From positions 1 to 22,724 of the forward strand of contig JAJZGH010000048.1 of NCBI GenBank assembly GCA_021798635.1: 22,724 bases of DNA, given 5' to 3'. Positions 1-7,948 of the stretch are shown here, in pieces. The position numbers were made by a program, and so were the translations under genes. The stretch comes from Planctomycetota bacterium (GTDB lineage: Bacteria > Planctomycetota > Phycisphaerae > WQYP01). How positions within the stretch are numbered: the first letter of the stretch is position 1; the number at the start of each line of letters is the position of its first letter. The notes below the pieces were generated by a model. It searched no databases and was not told the origin of the DNA. It worked only from the letters and a program-made list of their open reading frames with translations.

Positions 1-1
1 G

Positions 2-565
2 GAAGACCCCGTGGAGCGCGGTATTCCCGGCGTAACACAAATTGAAGTCAGCCCGTTTGGCGAGTTGGATTATCAACGTGCCCTGCGCAGCATGTTGCGG
101 CAGGACCCGCAGGTCTTGTCCATCGGCGAAATCCGCGATAACGCCACCGCTTCCCTGGCGGTGCAGGCCGCCCTCACCGGACACCGCCTGGTGTGCACGA
201 TGCATGCGGGATCAGCGGCCGGGGCGATAAGCCGGCTGCTGGAAATGGGCATTGAGCGGTATCAGATCACCAGCAGTCTCTTTGGCATATTGAATCAGCG
301 CCTGGTGCGGAGAAAAACCGCTGCCGGCTATTGCGGCCGTGTGCCCATAGCGCAGTGTGTCCGCATGGATCAGGTGTTGCGCGCGGCGCTGCTGGAACAA
401 AGCGATGCCGCCGGCCTGGACGCGGCGATGCGGAAATCCCCGGCTTATCAGGGCCTGCATGATGCAGCACGGGATTTAATCAGCCGAGATACCACGGATC
501 AAGCGGAAGTGGACCGGGTGCTGGGGCCGGTGGAGAATGCCGCGCCGGCGGCCGCGAGTCTCTAA
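2..565 (+). CDS. Type II secretion / type IV pilus assembly ATPase (GspE/PilB family), C-terminal part
   Basis: The gene enters from the left edge and only its last 187 codons are present, read from base 2 (E-D-P-V-E...). The visible part covers the C-terminal half of the secretion ATPase core: a Walker B-type segment DPQVLSIGEIRD (residues 35-46 of the fragment), the histidine-box region TGHRLVCTMHAGSA (59-72), and the SRLLEMGIE / ITSSLFGILNQRLVRR stretch typical of GspE and PilB. The protein would be a cytoplasmic hexameric ATPase driving pseudopilus assembly with the GspF proteins encoded next. The CxxC...CxxC zinc knuckle usual between RLVRR and GYxGR in GspE/PilB is absent; only four residues separate RLVRR from GYCGR. 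GspE and PilB cannot be told apart from this fragment. The downstream gspF and pilin-like genes support a secretion or pilus role. Confidence 0.93.
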   Translation, partial: EDPVERGIPGVTQIEVSPFGELDYQRALRSMLRQDPQVLSIGEIRDNATASLAVQAALTGHRLVCTMHAGSAAGAISRLLEMGIERYQITSSLFGILNQRLVRRKTAAGYCGRVPIAQCVRMDQVLRAALLEQSDAAGLDAAMRKSPAYQGLHDAARDLISRDTTDQAEVDRVLGPVENAAPAAASL

Positions 566-641
566 CCATGGGTTGCGCAGGGGCGCACAATTTTTACGGC
601 GAAAGTTCCCGGCGCGCCGTGGCGGACGTAAGGAGTGAATC

Positions 642-1880
642 ATGGATGGCAGTTTTGGTTATCGAGCTACGTTGGATTCCGGGCGCGAACTTTCCGGCAC
701 GCTGAATGCACCCGATCAGGCGGCTGCGATGACGGTGTTAACCTCCCTGCAGTTAAAAGTGCTGGAACTCTGGCCCGCCGGTGCGCCGGCCCGCACGCGA
801 CCCTTGGGCGCGGAGGATTTCAAGAGTTTTAATCAACAGTTGGCCCTGTTGATAAAGTCCGGCCTGCCGCTGGAAACCGGATTACAATTATTGTCTGCCG
901 ACGCACCGCGCGGTCGGCGTCCCAATGCGCTTGCGCATATCAGTGCGGATTTACAGGCGGGACTTACGTTGCCGCAGGCGGTGGAGAAACACCGTGGCGA
1001 ATTTCCTCCGGATTATGCGCTGCTGCTGGATGCGGGCATTCGCACCAGTAATTTGTCGCAAGTGCTGGTAAATCTGGGAAACCATCTGGACCTGCGGCAA
1101 AAATTCCGTGACAGCCTTTTTCGTGCCCTGGCCTATCCGGTATGTGTGATTGCGGCGCTACTGGCGGTCATGATGTTTATGGGATTAAAAGTATTTCCAT
1201 ATTTTCAAAGCTTTATCCGCGATTGGATGACCCCCAGCCGCGAGCACATCTTCTACGGCATGTACAGCCTCCACATGCCGCTGATTACACGGGTGGTCCT
1301 GTATTGCGGCGCGCGTGCTCCGATTTTTGTGGCGTTGATTGCTGTAATTGTAGCGTTGATGCTGGGATTCTGGCTGATTTTCCGTAAGCGCCCGGCGATG
1401 CTGTATGTGCAGGACTGGATAGCATTGCATATTCCCGTTCTGGGGCCGACGCTGCGCGCGGGCTTTGTGGCCCGTTGGTGTGATGCGTTGCGCATTGGCG
1501 TAGTCAGCGGCCTGGATTTACCGCAGGCTATTGAACTGGCCAATTCTGTGACGGGTTCGCCGGCTTTAACTGCCGACGGTGTGCAGATGAATCAGGCCAT
1601 GTCGCGCGGCCTGCCACTGCATCAGATTTCGCCGGGGCGGATGTTGCCGGCCTCGGTTGCCGCGACCATTCAAAGCGGTATCGCCGGAAATAATTTGCCC
1701 GAGACATTGACGGTGCTCTCAGAGGGCTACACACGGGAAGCCCAAGCTCGCATCAGCATTGCGCCGGCGGTGGTAACCCCGGTGTCCCTGCTGCTGATCG
1801 GTGTGGTGTTATTTCTTGTCATATACGCCATGGCACTGCCGTTTTTCCACCTTCTGCAGACCTTGACCGCCACGGGCTAA
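642..1880 (+). CDS. gspF: Type II secretion system F family inner-membrane protein (first of two)
   Basis: This 412-residue protein has the standard length and layout of GspF/PilC, the polytopic platform protein that contacts the ATPase. A first T2SSF domain starts near residue 62 (FNQQLALLIKSGLPLETG), with a hydrophobic segment at about 165-185. A second T2SSF-like repeat begins near 274 (FVARWCDALRIGVVSGLDL) and the last membrane segment is at 378-403. A short N-terminal region (1-60) resembles the soluble N-terminus of GspF. The ATG is preceded by AGGAG at 631-635 with 6-nt spacing, which fixes the start. The gene lies 76 bp after the ATPase gene and 43 bp before a second F-like gene, so the three are probably one operon. 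Confidence 0.92.
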   Translation: MDGSFGYRATLDSGRELSGTLNAPDQAAAMTVLTSLQLKVLELWPAGAPARTRPLGAEDFKSFNQQLALLIKSGLPLETGLQLLSADAPRGRRPNALAHISADLQAGLTLPQAVEKHRGEFPPDYALLLDAGIRTSNLSQVLVNLGNHLDLRQKFRDSLFRALAYPVCVIAALLAVMMFMGLKVFPYFQSFIRDWMTPSREHIFYGMYSLHMPLITRVVLYCGARAPIFVALIAVIVALMLGFWLIFRKRPAMLYVQDWIALHIPVLGPTLRAGFVARWCDALRIGVVSGLDLPQAIELANSVTGSPALTADGVQMNQAMSRGLPLHQISPGRMLPASVAATIQSGIAGNNLPETLTVLSEGYTREAQARISIAPAVVTPVSLLLIGVVLFLVIYAMALPFFHLLQTLTATG

Positions 1881-1923
1881 GCCTGAAAGAAAAATATTTT
1901 CTCTGCTGCTGGATCAGGAACGT

Positions 1924-3192
1924 ATGCTTAGGAATTTAAGAATCTCTCTGGCTCGAAGGCGCATCGCCCGATGGCAGCGCCGGCGCGGGGTGCTGGCATT
2001 TCTGGCAACCTGGTTGCCGGTGTGGTGCGGGCTGGCAGTGCTACTGTGGGTTTTCACGCAGATAATTGGGTGCGCGTTCCTGCTGATTATTCCGGTAGTG
2101 GTCGTTGGACGATATTTTATCGCCCGCCGGCGCGCCGATATCGTTCTTCGGAAAATCTACACCATCGTTCGCCTGAACCATCCCCTGGCCGAAGGACTGC
2201 GGGCCGCCGGGGCTTCTGAACGAGGTGCGGTTGGCGTCCGCTTGGAAATGCTGGCGGAACTCCTGCAGCGCGGCCTGACACTTGCCGAATCAATGCAACT
2301 GGCAATGCCCGAATTAAGAGCCTCCGACTTCGCAGCGATCACCGAGGCGGAGAGGGCCGGACGGCTTCTACCGGAACTAGCGAGACTTACTTCCAAGGAA
2401 CAAGCTTGGAATATTGTCAATGAACTGGACGGAGGCCTGCTGATATATTTCGCTTCTTTCTTTGGCGTTTTCATAATCACATTTCTCATTTTCACCGTGG
2501 TGGTCGAGCCGAAGTTGCGGAAGGCCTTTGGCCAGTGGGGTGTTACTTTTCCGGGCCGCTGGTTACAGTTCTCAGATTGGCTCAGCCGTCGTCAGGCGGA
2601 GCATGTCTCGGCCACGATTGCGACCGTTGTTGTGATCGCACTATTTATAGCTGCCGGCTCCATCCTCCGCCGCCTGGCGATTCCCTTTTTCCGTCGCGGG
2701 AACGTGTCGATTTATCTGCGCGACGCGGTGGTTTGGCGGCTGCCGATAGCTGGCCCGCTGATTCGTTGGCGGGCTTGGTCAGATGGTACACGGATTCTCG
2801 CGCAGGGCATGGCGGCAGGCCAACCCTTGCCGGAGGTGTCTCAATCTGCCGCGATAGCTGTTAGCAGCCGCGTTGCACGGCGGCGGCTCCGGCTATGGGG
2901 CGAAAGAATGTTGGCCGGAATGCCGGCCGATGCCGCAGCAGGAAAATCCGGCCTGCCACAAATGGTATGCCGCGCCGTGGCCCAACCGTTGGGGTCAACA
3001 GGTTCGGCATTGGCGCTGGCGGCGGGCTATTACGACCTCAAATATCGCCGCCGGACAGAGGTCATTCGCGCTGCAAGTATTCCTCTGGTGGTGCTATGTA
3101 TGGGAATGCTGGTTCTGATGCTCTGTTTGGCGCTGTATGTTCCCTACGTTGAACTGCTGCAGGTTGCTGGCCGCAGCGGAGGTGGATCATGA
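1924..3192 (+). CDS. Second, divergent type II secretion system F family protein
   Basis: This 422-residue protein has the GspF/PilC fold pattern but is clearly divergent from the upstream copy. It has a basic N-terminus, an extra hydrophobic hairpin at about 27-65, a first T2SSF-like domain at about 78-200 (with AERAGRLLPELARL at 142-155 in place of the usual D/E-x-G motif region), a membrane segment at 170-193, another at 228-246, a second T2SSF-like repeat at about 284-380, and a C-terminal membrane segment at 384-408. AGGAA at 1916-1920 precedes the ATG. Its TGA overlaps the ATG of the next gene (ATGA at 3189-3192), indicating translational coupling to the pilin-like genes. It may form a hetero-oligomeric platform with the first GspF or serve a separate pseudopilus; that is inference. 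Confidence 0.85.
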   Translation: MLRNLRISLARRRIARWQRRRGVLAFLATWLPVWCGLAVLLWVFTQIIGCAFLLIIPVVVVGRYFIARRRADIVLRKIYTIVRLNHPLAEGLRAAGASERGAVGVRLEMLAELLQRGLTLAESMQLAMPELRASDFAAITEAERAGRLLPELARLTSKEQAWNIVNELDGGLLIYFASFFGVFIITFLIFTVVVEPKLRKAFGQWGVTFPGRWLQFSDWLSRRQAEHVSATIATVVVIALFIAAGSILRRLAIPFFRRGNVSIYLRDAVVWRLPIAGPLIRWRAWSDGTRILAQGMAAGQPLPEVSQSAAIAVSSRVARRRLRLWGERMLAGMPADAAAGKSGLPQMVCRAVAQPLGSTGSALALAAGYYDLKYRRRTEVIRAASIPLVVLCMGMLVLMLCLALYVPYVELLQVAGRSGGGS

Positions 3193-3566
3193 ACCGAAGT
3201 CGCGGCTTTTTTATGTTCGATCTGACGCTTGCTATTGTGCTGCTTTTGGCGCTGGCGTCAGTGTTCGTGCATGTGGTGTGGCTGTATAACCGGGACTGCG
3301 GGCGTCTGGCGGCTATGCGTATTGCGGCCCGCAATGAGCAGACCATGCTGTATCGCGCCACGATGCGGCCCCAGGGAGCCGCTGCCAAACAATGGGTCGC
3401 TGGCGCGGGGGTCATCGGGCCGGCCAAAATGCCAAGCCGGGGCAGTCAACCGTTGCCCGTCGGCAGCCATTGGGTTGCCATTCATGCTGCCGGCCATTCC
3501 CCCGGACCGACGCTGTATGCGTTGGCTCTGTCGCCGCAGACGAAACGCATGGGAGGCAAAAAATGA
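3189..3566 (+). CDS. Small pilin-like protein with Asp at the +5 position (putative minor pseudopilin)
   Basis: This 125-residue protein begins with a six-residue basic leader MNRSRG followed by FFMFD and a hydrophobic helix to about residue 30. That matches a class III prepilin signal (cleavage after Gly6), except that the usual Glu at +5 of the mature protein is Asp11. The remainder is a short, weakly conserved soluble part ending in basic residues, far shorter than a typical GspH/I domain. The start is fixed by an ATGA overlap with the upstream F-like gene, and its own stop overlaps the next start (ATGA at 3563-3566). The position between gspF-like and two more pilin-like genes supports a minor pseudopilin. 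No named subfamily can be assigned from the sequence. Confidence 0.75.
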   Translation: MNRSRGFFMFDLTLAIVLLLALASVFVHVVWLYNRDCGRLAAMRIAARNEQTMLYRATMRPQGAAAKQWVAGAGVIGPAKMPSRGSQPLPVGSHWVAIHAAGHSPGPTLYALALSPQTKRMGGKK

Positions 3567-4066
3567 AACGAAAAATGCTTGCTGGAACTGGCCGTTGCAA
3601 AGGGGGATTTACCCTCATGGAGTGCGTGGTCATGCTTCCGGTCATGGCTGTTTTTTTGATGATGGCCGGGCAGTTTTTTGTGGTGTGCCTCCGCACATTT
3701 AACCAAGCTGATCTTCGGGCGGCACATGTGTCGCAGCAGGGACAGTTGATGCGGGAATTGCGGCAGGACATAGCCACTGCTGCAAATCTGCAGTTGCAGG
3801 GATCCCATGGTCTGATCTGCGGATTTGGAAAAAAACGGGAGATTCTCTGGCTGGTGAATTCCAACGGCACCGTGGCACGGATTTGGCAGAACGGAAAAAT
3901 TTCTCCACGCCCGCAGTATTGGCCCGCACTCTTGCCCGGCCTGCATTTTGCACAATTCAGCCCCGGCTATGTGTCCGTTTCCTGGGTGAGACGAAAACAA
4001 CACGTTACCCAAACGTTCGTATCCCTTGTGGCAGAGCTTCATGCCGGAAAGCCTGGTGCGCTATGA
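3563..4066 (+). CDS. Prepilin-type minor pseudopilin (GspJ/PilW-like)
   Basis: This 167-residue protein has a textbook prepilin leader: 15 residues ending KGG, then FTLMECVVMLPVMAVF with Glu at +5 (Glu20), followed by a hydrophobic helix to about residue 43. After that comes a globular part with SQQGQLMRELRQDIATA, the helix-and-strand order seen in GspJ/PilW-type proteins. A longer reading frame extends upstream, but the ATG at 3563 sits in an ATGA overlap with GGGAGG at 3551-3556, which is the natural start. It would be inserted in the inner membrane, processed by the prepilin peptidase PilD/GspO, and assembled into the pseudopilus tip. The subfamily is judged from gene order and overall shape only. 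Confidence 0.85.
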   Translation: MKRKMLAGTGRCKGGFTLMECVVMLPVMAVFLMMAGQFFVVCLRTFNQADLRAAHVSQQGQLMRELRQDIATAANLQLQGSHGLICGFGKKREILWLVNSNGTVARIWQNGKISPRPQYWPALLPGLHFAQFSPGYVSVSWVRRKQHVTQTFVSLVAELHAGKPGAL

Positions 4067-4542
4067 ACCATCATTTTCCATCCACTGTTCGCAAAATCAC
4101 GCACTGCCAAAATCCGCGCGGTTTCGCGATCCTCACCGTGGTGGCGATGATCGCTTTGGCTGCGGCCTGTTTTGTGGTGCTTGGTGAGGTGTTTTCCTAT
4201 CAATTAAAACTCACAGATCACACCATCGCCCGGTTGCAACTGGGTCTTCTGCTTCATGCGGGAGAAAGCTGCGCAATAAATGAACTGGCGGCGGGGAAAA
4301 TTTCATCCGATCCGCGGGCGGTGGCTTTGCCCGAAGCCCTGATAAAAAATAGCGGACGGCTGATAATTTCCGCGCGCCGACCGGCCGACAAAAAAATATT
4401 CTTTACCGTGCAGGCAACATTCGCCGATCTGCACAGTCGTCGCGTGCTGGAATTCCAGCGCAATGTTGGGCATTGGAGGCTTACCCGTGTGGCCATTCCC
4501 GGAACATCCTTTGGCCGGGCCACCTTCGAGCCACCGGCGTAA
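4063..4542 (+). CDS. GspK-like minor pseudopilin lacking Glu+5
   Basis: This is a 159-residue protein. After a 20-residue leader ending N-P-R-G the mature part would begin FAILTVVAMIALAAA, followed by a hydrophobic helix to about residue 46. GspK/XcpX proteins at the pseudopilus tip characteristically lack the Glu at +5 and carry an RGxALxT-like start; here +5 is Thr25, which fits that class. The rest (about 110 residues) is much shorter than the roughly 300-residue GspK of model systems and shows no recognisable SAM-like insert, so it would be a minimal version. The start overlaps the previous stop (ATGA at 4063-4066). It is the third pilin-like gene in the series and the last gene of the operon on spacing grounds. 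Confidence 0.72.
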   Translation: MNHHFPSTVRKITHCQNPRGFAILTVVAMIALAAACFVVLGEVFSYQLKLTDHTIARLQLGLLLHAGESCAINELAAGKISSDPRAVALPEALIKNSGRLIISARRPADKKIFFTVQATFADLHSRRVLEFQRNVGHWRLTRVAIPGTSFGRATFEPPA

Positions 4543-4588
4543 GCAAACCGTTATGTTCGCGGCCAATCGCCGTGGCGGGCCAATCGTC

Positions 4589-4610
4589 GTGCGGGCGGCA
4601 CCATTATTTT
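4589..4610 (+). terminator. Weak candidate terminator after the secretion operon
   Basis: GTGC (4589-4592) and GCAC (4598-4601) can pair around a five-base GGGCG loop and are followed by CATTATTTTT. The stem is only four base pairs, so this is a weak call, supported mainly by its place between the pilin-like genes and the next promoter. Confidence 0.25.
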
Positions 4611-4622
4611 TCAGCCTTTTAG

Positions 4623-4651
4623 TTGACGCCGAGGCACACTGATGGTACAAA
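4623..4651 (+). promoter_or_regulatory. Candidate sigma-70 promoter for the 570-residue lipoprotein gene
   Basis: TTGACG (4623-4628) is separated by exactly 17 bp from TACAAA (4646-4651), giving five of six and four of six consensus bases. Transcription would start near 4658, about 43 nt before the preferred GTG start at 4701. The lipoprotein gene could therefore be expressed independently of the upstream secretion genes. Confidence 0.45.
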
Positions 4652-4700
4652 AATGTTCGATTTTCGACAGGGTGGCGGTTGAGCTATGGCAGGAGTTGAC

Positions 4701-6413
4701 GTGATTTCTACAACACAACGGCCCGTTCTTATGATTTCCAAGGCCAATACCGCAGGGATGGTCCGTGCAGGTCGATGGACCGGCTTAGCACGGGCCGTAG
4801 GTGCAGCGGCCGCGTTTGCGGTCACTGCCGCCCTGGCCGGTTGCGGTGCTTCGGCATCGCATCAGGCGGATGTGCAGGCGCAGGCGGCATCAGCCAAAGC
4901 ATCTGTGCTGTTAGCGGAGGCGGGGCGATATCATTCCAAGGCTCATTTTCCGGTTTCAATCAGTGGACCCTTAAGCTCCGGGCAGTTGATGATGGCGCGG
5001 GAGGCGGCCAAAAGTAATCCCGGTGCGTATCTCCAGGCACCATCGGTCAGCCGTGATTTACGCCATGCGTACGCGACGCTTTCCAGCGCCCTGGGAAATT
5101 CTGATCTGAATTTCCAGGTGAAGGGCTTGCTTGAATTGCAGCGCGGGCTGGTCAATTTGGCTTCGGCACAGGTCCATACAAACCAGTTATCCGCGGCCTT
5201 AATGGCGTTGCAGGATCAGGTATTATCCGTGGATTCCGCCTCCACACAGGTGGGGCGCTTTGCCGAGAAAATGGCATTTTTGAAAAAACAGCATGATCTG
5301 TACCTGCACTTATATGATCAGGATCTGCGCCACGCGCAACGTATGGAACAATCCGCAAAACGTGTGGTGGCGGCAACTCACAGGAAAGCAGGTTCTGTAC
5401 ACCGTGTCCTGATGCACTACCGGGGTATTGCCAAAGCGTTGGATATTCGCGGGATGGCGTTGCAAACCACGGGTGAAGTGACCGTTACGCCCGCCACGCT
5501 GGAGGATTTTAAGCGCGGGGCAGGGTATCTGGACCGTGCCGCCGCCGCCAATCAGAAAGCCCGCGTTTTACAAGCTCATTATCAACTCGCGACACTGGCT
5601 TTTCATTCCGCGAAACTCCAGCAAGCCCGCTGGGCCAATCAGGTGTCGGCCTTACGGCAGGCTCAAAAGTCCGCGGCGGAATTAGCCCAAAGCGATAGTG
5701 CGCAAATTGCCGCGCTTAAGGCTGGTGTCACTGTGCTCATTGACGGTTCCAACGGCAGTTCTCCAACGTCCGCTGCCGGGCGCGCTGTCGGTATTAACGC
5801 TCTGATTAAAACCATCAATAAACAAGGCGCTATCGCTGATAAATATACCCAGGCGGCTTCCAGTGATCTTATGGCCGCCCTGAATGAACAGCGTCGTTCC
5901 AGCGCGTACGCCCAAAGCCTGATTACCTCCGGATTCAAACCGGCTGATCCACTGGTGGCCGCCAATCAGAGCCGTGCTCCGCAATGTGTTCTGGAAGTGT
6001 ATCGCGCCGCCGCTGCCCTGAAAGCGGGGCAAATTGCCGCCATGCGAATGTACGCAGCGCAACTTCAGGCTGGGGCGGCAAAGGCCGGTAAACAGATTTT
6101 TTCTATCGTGAGCGAAAAATCACCTCTGCTGGGACCCCCAGCCGGTGCGGTGGGAAATTTCCGCAAGCAGGCCATGGTGGAATTTAATGTCCATGCCGCC
6201 GGGGCACTTAAGCAAGCGCAATCCTCTTATCCCATGCAAGCTTCACCGCTGACTTGGATTGTCCCGGCGATGATGTATAACGTGGATATGTCCGTGGCGG
6301 GAATTTCTGATAATCCATCGGTTCGCGCTGCGGCACTCAAGGCCGCCGCCGCCAGCGCAATGTCGGCTGAAAAGGTAAATTCATCACTGAATTTGCCCCT
6401 GCCAAAACATTGA
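4701..6413 (+). CDS. Alanine-rich helical lipoprotein of unknown function
   Basis: The function is not recognised. From the GTG at 4701 the product has 570 residues. That start is preferred because AGGAG lies at 4691-4695 with 5-nt spacing; an in-frame ATG at 4686 has only a weak upstream match. The N-terminus has a basic region, a hydrophobic stretch (GAAAAFAVTAA) and a lipobox L-A-G-C, with the lipidated Cys at residue 48, so the protein is probably membrane-anchored. The long n-region makes internal starts at 4731 or 4758 possible. The mature part is almost entirely Ala/Gln/Leu/Ser-rich with few prolines, suggesting long helices or a coiled-coil or TPR-like bundle (e.g. ALRQAQKSAAELAQ, AAALKAGQIAAMRMYAAQL). 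It follows the secretion operon but has its own candidate promoter, so a functional link is only suggested by position. Confidence 0.8.
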   Translation: MISTTQRPVLMISKANTAGMVRAGRWTGLARAVGAAAAFAVTAALAGCGASASHQADVQAQAASAKASVLLAEAGRYHSKAHFPVSISGPLSSGQLMMAREAAKSNPGAYLQAPSVSRDLRHAYATLSSALGNSDLNFQVKGLLELQRGLVNLASAQVHTNQLSAALMALQDQVLSVDSASTQVGRFAEKMAFLKKQHDLYLHLYDQDLRHAQRMEQSAKRVVAATHRKAGSVHRVLMHYRGIAKALDIRGMALQTTGEVTVTPATLEDFKRGAGYLDRAAAANQKARVLQAHYQLATLAFHSAKLQQARWANQVSALRQAQKSAAELAQSDSAQIAALKAGVTVLIDGSNGSSPTSAAGRAVGINALIKTINKQGAIADKYTQAASSDLMAALNEQRRSSAYAQSLITSGFKPADPLVAANQSRAPQCVLEVYRAAAALKAGQIAAMRMYAAQLQAGAAKAGKQIFSIVSEKSPLLGPPAGAVGNFRKQAMVEFNVHAAGALKQAQSSYPMQASPLTWIVPAMMYNVDMSVAGISDNPSVRAAALKAAAASAMSAEKVNSSLNLPLPKH

Positions 6414-6699
6414 CGCACCGCAAACCCAGTCACCGGCCGTAGCCTGACGCGGCAGCGTCACGGTTGGATGCACAACGCAGTCACGGAATATATGTGCGTC
6501 GCAATGTGGCACGCGCTGGATCCATTGTGACGGGCGGAAACGCGTTGTGTTATCAAATTTCATTTCCGCGGCCAACTCAACGCTTCCGCATTGAGCTAAT
6601 GGCACATGTCACGATTTGAGGCGGAACATCATCACGGGAAAGTCTGCGGCGTCAATCGGCAGGGTTGATTTCAAATTCACTCACCGGAATGACGCATCC
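6414..6699. other. Convergent intergenic region with one short inverted repeat
   Basis: This 286-bp spacer separates two convergent genes. It holds one perfect small inverted repeat, TGACGC-GGCA-GCGTCA (6445-6460), about 30 nt after the lipoprotein stop, but no T-run follows. A shorter CTCAA/TTGAG pair lies at 6576-6595. No convincing gene, tRNA or strong terminator was seen. Confidence 0.5.
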
Positions 6700-7929
6700 C
6701 TACGACGAAAGCACGACCGTCTCTGTGCGGGATTTCATTTCATAACGTATGCCGCGCCAGGTGATCGTCCTGCCCAATGCCGCTGCCAGCAGGAACAGTG
6801 CATTGACACAATAAACGGCAGGCATGCCCCAGGTGAACCAGAATTGCGCGTGATCCATCGCCGCCGTATGACCCGGCAATAAGCGCCGGGCCGCTTTAAG
6901 AACCGTCCATCCGCGATACATGGACAATCCATACAGGCCCGCAACCACCCCTGTCGGAACTATCCACCAACCGGATCCTTCCAGTGCCAGAATAATGGCC
7001 GCTATCGGGGCTGTTACCAGTGCGGAAATATACAGCCCCGCGCCCGCCAGCGCCGTCAGCCACAGCCGGCCGGCGCACACCCGCGTAATCCGATATTGCC
7101 GCACCGCAAACTCCCATGCTTGCGGCCAGTCAAAGGCTGCCTGGGAGGCCACAATGCACTGGGGCACAAAGTGGATTTTGGTGCGGGCATTTTTCTTGAC
7201 GCACCAGGTCAACACGTAATCATCACTTAACGCGCCCTGCCACGCATCATGCACGCCGAACGCAAAAAAATCTTTTCGTCGAATGGCCATCGAACCGCCC
7301 CAGGCCACGGTGCGGCGGTAGGGGCCTAATAAGGTTCCAACCATGGCATTGAGCACACAGATAACGGCATTGGCTGCATGGCCATTGCTGGGCACATAAA
7401 ACCGGTACCCGGTGGTAGCGCCGATATGATGGGAATTAAGCATGGAAACCAGCGCGTGCAGCCAGTTGGACGCGGGATGGGCATCGGCGTCCATGAAGGC
7501 CAGAAAAACATCCTGATCGGTGGTGATTTCTACCGCCGCCAATTGGTTATGAACCTTCTGACCGCGAGCCGCGGCAGTTCCGGCTACCACAAGGTCAATG
7601 CGGTGCCGCGTGTGGCTAGTTTCAGCGGCACGAATCAGATCGCATACCGGATCATCCGCCGACTGCACAGTAAAAATAACCCGATAATTCGGATAATCCT
7701 GCTTCAACAGGGCGGCAATATTCTCGCTGGTATTGGCATCTACCGATTTAATCGGCGCGATAACCGCCACCATGGGAAATTTATCCGCCAGCGGCTGACC
7801 TACCACACGCGGCATGCGCAAATTGAAAAATTGCGCCACCCGCGCCGCCCAGACGGCGATCAGCAAGGCCGTGCCCCACAGCAGCAACGCGAAGGCCATA
7901 AACCAATGTGCGAAAAACAGCTGGATCAT
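6700..7929 (-). CDS. Membrane glycosyltransferase, GT2/GT21 ceramide-glucosyltransferase or HpnI-like
   Basis: This 409-residue protein has an N-terminal membrane segment (about 8-30), a cytosolic GT-A domain and three or four C-terminal membrane segments (about 293-315, 320-338, 368-388). The GT-A landmarks are in order: VAVIAPIKSVD (54-64), acidic residues near 92-93, the DAD motif (147-149, MDADAHP), SDDYVL (235-240) and RQYR (277-280), matching the D1, D2, D3, (Q/R)xxR pattern of ceramide glucosyltransferase-like enzymes. The C-terminal TITWRGIRYEM also fits that group. It should transfer a sugar from a nucleotide-sugar to a membrane lipid; whether that is a ceramide, hopanoid or other lipid cannot be read from the sequence. 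It is the third gene after galM and the glutathione peroxidase, 19 bp downstream of the latter. Confidence 0.85.
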   Translation of the reverse strand: MIQLFFAHWFMAFALLLWGTALLIAVWAARVAQFFNLRMPRVVGQPLADKFPMVAVIAPIKSVDANTSENIAALLKQDYPNYRVIFTVQSADDPVCDLIRAAETSHTRHRIDLVVAGTAAARGQKVHNQLAAVEITTDQDVFLAFMDADAHPASNWLHALVSMLNSHHIGATTGYRFYVPSNGHAANAVICVLNAMVGTLLGPYRRTVAWGGSMAIRRKDFFAFGVHDAWQGALSDDYVLTWCVKKNARTKIHFVPQCIVASQAAFDWPQAWEFAVRQYRITRVCAGRLWLTALAGAGLYISALVTAPIAAIILALEGSGWWIVPTGVVAGLYGLSMYRGWTVLKAARRLLPGHTAAMDHAQFWFTWGMPAVYCVNALFLLAAALGRTITWRGIRYEMKSRTETVVLSS

Positions 7930-7948
7930 CGCCCGGAATCATACCCGA

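Noticed and set aside
3482..4042. 186-codon open frame on the minus strand across the pilin-like genes
   Set aside because: It lies opposite three coupled genes with prepilin signatures and shows no protein-family motif; it is a shadow frame.
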